Positions 5,584 to 9,292 of a DNA stretch of 9,292 bases are shown in pieces. Each line of letters opens with the position of its first letter. Within the stretch, counting starts at the first letter, position 1. The translations under genes were made by a program, and so were the position numbers. This DNA is from an uncultured Tabrizicola sp. (GTDB lineage Bacteria; Pseudomonadota; Alphaproteobacteria; Rhodobacterales; Rhodobacteraceae), in the NCBI GenBank assembly GCA_937858255.1, contig CALLZQ010000180.1, positions 1 through 9,292 on the forward strand. The letters are read 5' to 3'. Below the pieces are notes generated by a model. It had not been told where the DNA came from. It saw only the letters and a list, made by a program, of their open reading frames with translations, and ran no database searches.

Positions 5584-5757
5584 ATGAAATTCTTTTGGTT
5601 GTATATGCCCCTGCGCGGGCGCGCGGATGATCTGTTGCGTCTTGGCTGGCGAATTTTTGCGCGCGATGTGGCGGGCGATTGCGACGAAGTTCGGCGCTTC
5701 CCCCTCAATACGGGTTCCCATGATCGCGCTGGCCGATCACACTGCGCCATCCCGTGA
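5584..5757 (+). CDS. Possible small leader ORF (57 aa), doubtful
   Basis: An ATG at 5584 opens 57 codons ending in TGA at 5755-5757, beginning MKFFWLYMPLRGRADDLLRL and continuing GWRIFARDVAGDCDEV. AAGG lies at 5571-5574, nine bases before the start. The first half is less arginine-scrambled than typical out-of-frame sequence here, but the second half looks random and no family is recognised. It lies in the presumed leader of the TRAP operon, 52 bp before the binding-protein ATG. It may be chance. Confidence 0.2.
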   Translation: MKFFWLYMPLRGRADDLLRLGWRIFARDVAGDCDEVRRFPLNTGSHDRAGRSHCAIP

Positions 5758-5809
5758 GGAGCGGGGACAACAGGCGGGCCACAGTCCTGCCGACCCAGTG
5801 GAGGATCAC

Positions 5810-6769
5810 ATGACGAAATTGATGCCGCGCGGCTTCCGCGCGTTGATTGCCTGCACCGCGATTGTCGTGGCACCCGTGGCAGCCCAGGCCGAGCAATTCA
5901 TCAACATCCTGACCGGCGGCACCTCGGGCGTCTATTACCCGATCGGGGTGGGCCTGTCGAAAATCTACGGCGAAAAGATCGAAGGCGCCCGCACGCAGGT
6001 GCAGTCGACCAAGGCCTCGGTCGAGAACCTGAATCTCCTTCAGCAGGGCAAGGGTGAATTCGCCATCGCCCTTGGCGATTCCGTCAAATACGCTTGGGAA
6101 GGCAATGCCGACGTGGGCTTTGCCGCGCCGCTGGACAAGATCCGGGGCATCTCTGCCGCCTATCCGAACTATATTCAGGTCGCGGCCAGCGCGGATTCCG
6201 GCATCACCACCATCGAGGATTTCAAGGGCAAGGCCATCTCGGTCGGCGCGGCGAAATCGGGCACCGAACTGAACGCCCGGGCGATCATGGGCGCGCTTGG
6301 CATGTCGTACGAGGATTTCTCCAAGGTCGAGTACCTGCCCTTTGCGGAATCGGTCGAGCTGATGAAGAACCGCCAGCTTGATGCCACGCTGCAATCGGCG
6401 GGCCTTGGCGTGGCCTCGATCAAGGATCTGGCGACCTCGGTCCCGACCACCATCGTGTCGATCCCGGCGTCTGTGGCCGAAACGCTGGGCGCGCCCTATC
6501 TGGCCGCGACCATTCCCGCCGGTACCTATGAGGGGCAGGCCGCCGATGTCTCGACCCTTGCCGTCGGCAACTTCTTCCTGACCCATGAGGGCGTGGACGA
6601 AGAGACGGTCTACCAGATGACCAAGCTGCTGTTTGAAAACCTGCCCGAACTGGTGGCGGCGCACAAAGCGGCCTCGGCCATCACGCTGGAAGGCGCGCTG
6701 AACGGAATGCCGGTGCCGCTGCACCCGGGGGCCGAGCGTTACTACCGCGAAGTCGGCCTGATCAAGTAA
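5810..6769 (+). CDS. TAXI-family TRAP transporter periplasmic solute-binding protein
   Basis: The 319-residue product begins with a signal peptide: basic MTKLMPRGFR, hydrophobic ALIACTAIVVAPVA, and likely cleavage after AQA (25-27). The mature part has the TAXI hallmarks NILTGGTSGVYYPIG (32-46), STKASVENLNLLQQGKGEFA (67-86), FKGKAISVGAAKSGTE (138-153) and the C-terminal PVPLHPGAERYYREVG (301-316). Such proteins capture small anionic solutes in the periplasm and pass them to a TRAP permease driven by an ion gradient; glutamate or 2-oxoglutarate-like ligands are known for some members, but the substrate here cannot be read. ATG at 5810 is chosen over the in-frame ATG at 5627 because GGAGG (5800-5804) precedes it and the signal peptide starts there. 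The permease gene follows after 69 bp containing a strong hairpin. Confidence 0.94.
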   Translation: MTKLMPRGFRALIACTAIVVAPVAAQAEQFINILTGGTSGVYYPIGVGLSKIYGEKIEGARTQVQSTKASVENLNLLQQGKGEFAIALGDSVKYAWEGNADVGFAAPLDKIRGISAAYPNYIQVAASADSGITTIEDFKGKAISVGAAKSGTELNARAIMGALGMSYEDFSKVEYLPFAESVELMKNRQLDATLQSAGLGVASIKDLATSVPTTIVSIPASVAETLGAPYLAATIPAGTYEGQAADVSTLAVGNFFLTHEGVDEETVYQMTKLLFENLPELVAAHKAASAITLEGALNGMPVPLHPGAERYYREVGLIK

Positions 6770-6788
6770 GACGACCACTCACGAACAG

Positions 6789-6813
6789 GGCGCGGGCTGT
6801 GATGGCCCGCGCC
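6789..6813 (+). promoter_or_regulatory. Strong hairpin between binding-protein and permease genes
   Basis: GGCGCGGGC (6789-6797) pairs perfectly with GCCCGCGCC (6805-6813), a nine-pair GC stem with the seven-base loop TGTGATG. It is followed by ATTTCAG, not a T-run. This placement is common in transport operons, where a partial stop or 3'-end-protecting hairpin lets the binding protein be made in excess of the permease. That role is inferred. Confidence 0.7.
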
Positions 6814-6838
6814 ATTTCAGTCCGGGGAGGGGACGAGA

Positions 6839-8929
6839 ATGACCGGGGAGCATACCGCCACCAGCGCGGTGACTGAGGCTGCAAATCCACATGATCCATT
6901 AGCGGCAGGCTTTCCGCCCAGCCTTGAAGGGCGGCTGCTGTTCTGGATCGCCGTCGCTTTTTCGGTGTTCCAGATCCTGACGGCGGCGCATCTGGTCGAT
7001 TTCGCCAGCCAGATCGTGCGGGCGTTTCACGTCGGTTTCCTGATGCTGCTTGGCTTTCCGCTCTTGGCGCTGATGCGCGGGGCGGGGGTGCAGTGGCGGG
7101 CCTTGGCCTGGGCGGCAGCCTTGTCGGGGGTGACGGTCGCGCTGTATCAATACTGGGAATATGTGCCGCTCTTGATGCGCGCCGGCGATCCGCTGGACCG
7201 CGATATCGTCTTTGGTGTCGTGGCGCTGGTGCTGACCTTTGCCGCCGCCTGGGCGATGATGGGGCCGGCCCTGCCAATTATCGCGGGCACCTTCCTTGCC
7301 TATTGCCTGTGGGGAGAGTATCTGCCCAGCCCGCTGAACCATCGCGGCTATGACTTTTCCCAGGTCATCGACCACATGGCCTATGGGACCGAGGGGATCT
7401 ACGGCATCCCCACCTATGTCTCTTCCAGCTTTATCTTTCTGTTCATCCTCTTTGGCGCCTTTCTGGAAAAGGCGGGGATGATCAAGCTGTTCACCGATGT
7501 CTCGCTGGGCCTTGTCGGGCATCGGATGGGCGGGGCGGCCAAGGTTTCGGTCCTGTCCTCGGGGCTGATGGGCACGATTTCCGGCTCGGGCGTCGCCAAT
7601 GTCGTGACCACCGGTCAGTTCACCATCCCGCTGATGAAGAAATTCGGCTACCGGCCCGCCTTTGCCGGCGGGGTCGAGGCGACGGCCAGCATGGGCGGGC
7701 AATTGATGCCGCCGGTGATGGGGGCGGTGGCCTTCATCATGGCCGAGACGCTGGGCGTCGAATATGTCGAGATCGTTCAGGCGGCCATCATCCCCGCGAT
7801 CCTCTATTTCGCCGCCGCCTTCTGGATGGTGCATCTGGAGGCGGGGCGGATGAACCTTCGCGGCCTGTCGCGGGCGGAACTGCCCTCGCCCATGGCCGCC
7901 CTGCGTGAGGGCTGGCATCTGATCCTGCCGCTGGCGGTTCTTGTCTGGCTCTTGTTCTCGGGCTATACCCCGCTGTTTGCCGGGACCGTGGGTCTGGGCC
8001 TGACGCTGATGCTGATCCTTGGGGCCAGCGTGGCGCTGGGGCTGCCGGCCGGGGCGATCCGGGTGATCTTCTGGATCGGGCTGGGTCTGGCGGCGGGGGC
8101 CTTCCTGCAATGGGGGATCTGGGGGGTGGCGGCGGTGGTCGCGGCGCTGATCGCGGTGAACCTGTTGTCCAAAGGCGGGCGCGAGACGCTGATCATCTGC
8201 CGCGATGCGCTGGCCGATGGCGCCAAGACTGCGCTGCCGGTGGGGATCGCCTGCGCGCTGGTCGGCATCATCATCGGCACCATGACGCTGACCGGCGCCG
8301 CGAATACCTTTGGCCAGTTCATCGTGGGGGTGGGCGACAAGAGCCTGTTCCTGTCGCTGATCCTGACCATGATCACCTGTATCGTGCTGGGCATGGGCAT
8401 CCCGACGATCCCGAATTACATCATCACCTCATCCATTGCCGGGCCGGCGCTCTTGGAACTGGGCGTGCCGCTGATCGTCAGCCATATGTTCGTGTTTTAC
8501 TTTGGCATTCTGGCGGATTTGACCCCGCCGGTGGCGCTGGCCTGCTTTGCGGCGGCCCCCATCGCCAAAGAGCGCGGGCTGACGATCAGCCTTCAGGCGG
8601 TCAAGATCGCGGCGGCGGGGTTCGTGATCCCCTTCATGGCGGTCTATGCGCCGGCGCTGATGTTGCAGGATGGCGGGCCCTTGGCGCAGGCGATGGGCTA
8701 TCTGCCGGCGGTCGCGTATATCGTCGCCAAGGCGGTGATCGCCATCGGGCTTTGGGGCGTGGCGGTGATCGGCTGGCTGGGCAGGCCGCTGACGATGTGG
8801 CAAAGGGCGCTGGCCATGGTCGCAGCCTTTTCACTGGTCGTCGCGCATCCATCCTCAGATATCCTTGGCTTTGTGCTGGTGGCGGTCTTTGCCGCGCAGC
8901 ATCTGTTGATGCGGCAAAAGGGGCGCTGA
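6839..8929 (+). CDS. TRAP transporter fused permease subunit (DctQ-DctM type, TAXI-associated)
   Basis: The 696-residue, strongly hydrophobic product matches the fused TRAP permeases paired with TAXI proteins. An N-terminal block of membrane segments (about 33-160) corresponds to the small DctQ-like part and its extension. The large DctM-like part follows, with SSSFIFLFILFGAFLEKAGM (195-214), SGSGVANVVTTG (248-259), GGQLMPPVMGA (286-296), GMGIPTIPNY (518-527) and ADLTPPVALACFAAAP (559-574). These conserved glycine/proline-rich stretches are the two halves of the transport domain. It works in the inner membrane with the binding protein encoded just upstream, importing an unknown solute with a cation gradient. 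GGGGAGGGG lies just before the ATG. The C-terminal end has further hydrophobic segments and a short basic tail, QKGR. The next gene starts one base after its stop. Length is normal for the fused type and no break is seen. Confidence 0.95.
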   Translation: MTGEHTATSAVTEAANPHDPLAAGFPPSLEGRLLFWIAVAFSVFQILTAAHLVDFASQIVRAFHVGFLMLLGFPLLALMRGAGVQWRALAWAAALSGVTVALYQYWEYVPLLMRAGDPLDRDIVFGVVALVLTFAAAWAMMGPALPIIAGTFLAYCLWGEYLPSPLNHRGYDFSQVIDHMAYGTEGIYGIPTYVSSSFIFLFILFGAFLEKAGMIKLFTDVSLGLVGHRMGGAAKVSVLSSGLMGTISGSGVANVVTTGQFTIPLMKKFGYRPAFAGGVEATASMGGQLMPPVMGAVAFIMAETLGVEYVEIVQAAIIPAILYFAAAFWMVHLEAGRMNLRGLSRAELPSPMAALREGWHLILPLAVLVWLLFSGYTPLFAGTVGLGLTLMLILGASVALGLPAGAIRVIFWIGLGLAAGAFLQWGIWGVAAVVAALIAVNLLSKGGRETLIICRDALADGAKTALPVGIACALVGIIIGTMTLTGAANTFGQFIVGVGDKSLFLSLILTMITCIVLGMGIPTIPNYIITSSIAGPALLELGVPLIVSHMFVFYFGILADLTPPVALACFAAAPIAKERGLTISLQAVKIAAAGFVIPFMAVYAPALMLQDGGPLAQAMGYLPAVAYIVAKAVIAIGLWGVAVIGWLGRPLTMWQRALAMVAAFSLVVAHPSSDILGFVLVAVFAAQHLLMRQKGR

Positions 8930-8930
8930 C

Positions 8931-9292
8931 GTGGCGGGCGCCTGCCTTTTGATCGGGGCTACGATCATGTCCCTGACCGGGAACGTCTTTTCCTTGCCCT
9001 GGATCCATTCGGTTGAAAAGATCGAATGGGTCGAGGCATGGCGGATCGAGGACGGCGCCCTGACACTCATCGAGGCACGGGTCAAAGGATCAGGCGCCGG
9101 GATGGAACCGGGAGAGGGGGCACATTTGCAAGATGGCTGGTGGGTTTGGTCGCCGGAAACCCGCGTGGAAATCCTGACACTGGCGGCCTCGGGTGCCACG
9201 GGGCAGGGCTGGCGGGGCTGTGACGGGGGTACCTGGCAAGAGATCGGTGCCAAACCCGGAGAGGCGCTGACCCCTGCGCCCTGCGGGTCAGG
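8931..9292 (+). CDS. DUF1850 protein of the TRAP operon (3' end beyond the window)
   Basis: A GTG at 8931, one base after the permease stop and seven bases after AAGGGG (8918-8923), opens 120 codons without a stop to the window end. The translation has a short hydrophobic start (AGACLLIGATIMSLTG), then PWIHSVEKIEWVEAWRIE (23-40), EARVKGSGAGMEPGEGA (48-64) and LQDGWWVWSP (66-75). These are the conserved features of DUF1850, a small family found beside TAXI-type TRAP transporters; its function is unknown, and an envelope-associated accessory role is inferred from the hydrophobic N terminus and gene context. ATG at 8967 is a possible later start but would remove most of the hydrophobic segment. 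The residue count suggests the natural end is only a little beyond the window. Confidence 0.85.
   Translation, partial: MAGACLLIGATIMSLTGNVFSLPWIHSVEKIEWVEAWRIEDGALTLIEARVKGSGAGMEPGEGAHLQDGWWVWSPETRVEILTLAASGATGQGWRGCDGGTWQEIGAKPGEALTPAPCGS

Larger units (their letters stand above)
5334..5809. other. 476-bp divergent control region between the acidic protein and TRAP genes
   Basis: This is locally A/T-richer than its surroundings, especially 5440-5600. It contains a promoter-like element for each direction, a perfect 8+8 dyad between them (5477-5503), and a long presumed leader before the TRAP binding-protein gene. The leader holds a short open frame, 5584-5757. The minus-strand leader to 5333 is about 100 nt and has no recognised riboswitch. 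Confidence 0.5.

Noticed and set aside
5627..5809. N-terminal extension of the TAXI binding protein to ATG 5627
   Set aside because: The extension would bury the signal peptide inside the protein, and GGAGG sits just before ATG 5810.
5705..6778. Minus-strand open frame (357 codons)
   Set aside because: It is antisense to the TAXI binding protein, whose signal peptide and motifs are clear.
6899..8110. Minus-strand open frame (403 codons)
   Set aside because: It is antisense to the permease, and its composition (Gln/Arg/His/Pro) mirrors hydrophobic codons.
8110..8952. Plus-strand open frame (280 codons) inside the permease
   Set aside because: It is the +1 frame shadow of the permease, glycine/arginine-rich without any motif.

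Overview
The window looks like chromosomal DNA from an alphaproteobacterium of the Rhodobacteraceae type. Reasons: high GC with strong G/C third positions, the order lgt - MidA/NDUFAF7-type methyltransferase - pgeF followed by a divergent ubiK-like gene, a TAXI-type TRAP transporter with fused permease, and a small basic Ala/Arg/Lys-rich protein of a kind I associate with this family. No rRNA, tRNA, CRISPR array or insertion sequence was seen. Family names are from reading the proteins by eye; no database search was run.

Layout. (1) Positions 3-122 hold the C-terminal end of a gene, perhaps an Lrp/AsnC-type regulator. (2) Positions 123-456 hold no convincing protein gene, but the minus strand carries a strong intrinsic terminator (165-207) and a promoter-like pair 17 nt apart (304-332), together outlining a possible 133-nt small RNA. 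(3) A 50-residue basic protein is encoded on the minus strand at 457-609, followed by about 300 bp without a convincing gene. (4) Positions 909-3594 (minus) are a tight three-gene operon, lgt -> MidA-like methyltransferase -> pgeF, with overlapping stop/start codons. It joins lipoprotein maturation, a putative protein methyltransferase and a peptidoglycan quality-control enzyme. (5) Divergently, a UbiK-like coiled-coil protein (3719-3976) leaves a compact promoter region that it shares with lgt. (6) A 469-bp gap with several small inverted repeats follows. (7) An unusual very acidic, cysteine-free 295-residue protein of unknown function is encoded on the minus strand (4446-5333). (8) A 476-bp AT-richer divergent intergenic region carries a perfect 8+8 dyad between two promoter-like elements. 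(9) A TRAP transporter operon runs to the window edge: TAXI-type periplasmic binding protein, a hairpin in the gap, fused DctQ/DctM-type permease, and a DUF1850 protein cut by the end of the window.

How the parts fit. The envelope/respiration block (lgt to ubiK) is ordinary core genome. The TRAP operon imports an unknown small anionic solute using an ion gradient. The acidic protein and the TRAP operon face each other across one control region, so joint regulation is possible, but this is inference. The acidic protein, the putative small RNA and the shared dyad are the parts most worth a second look.
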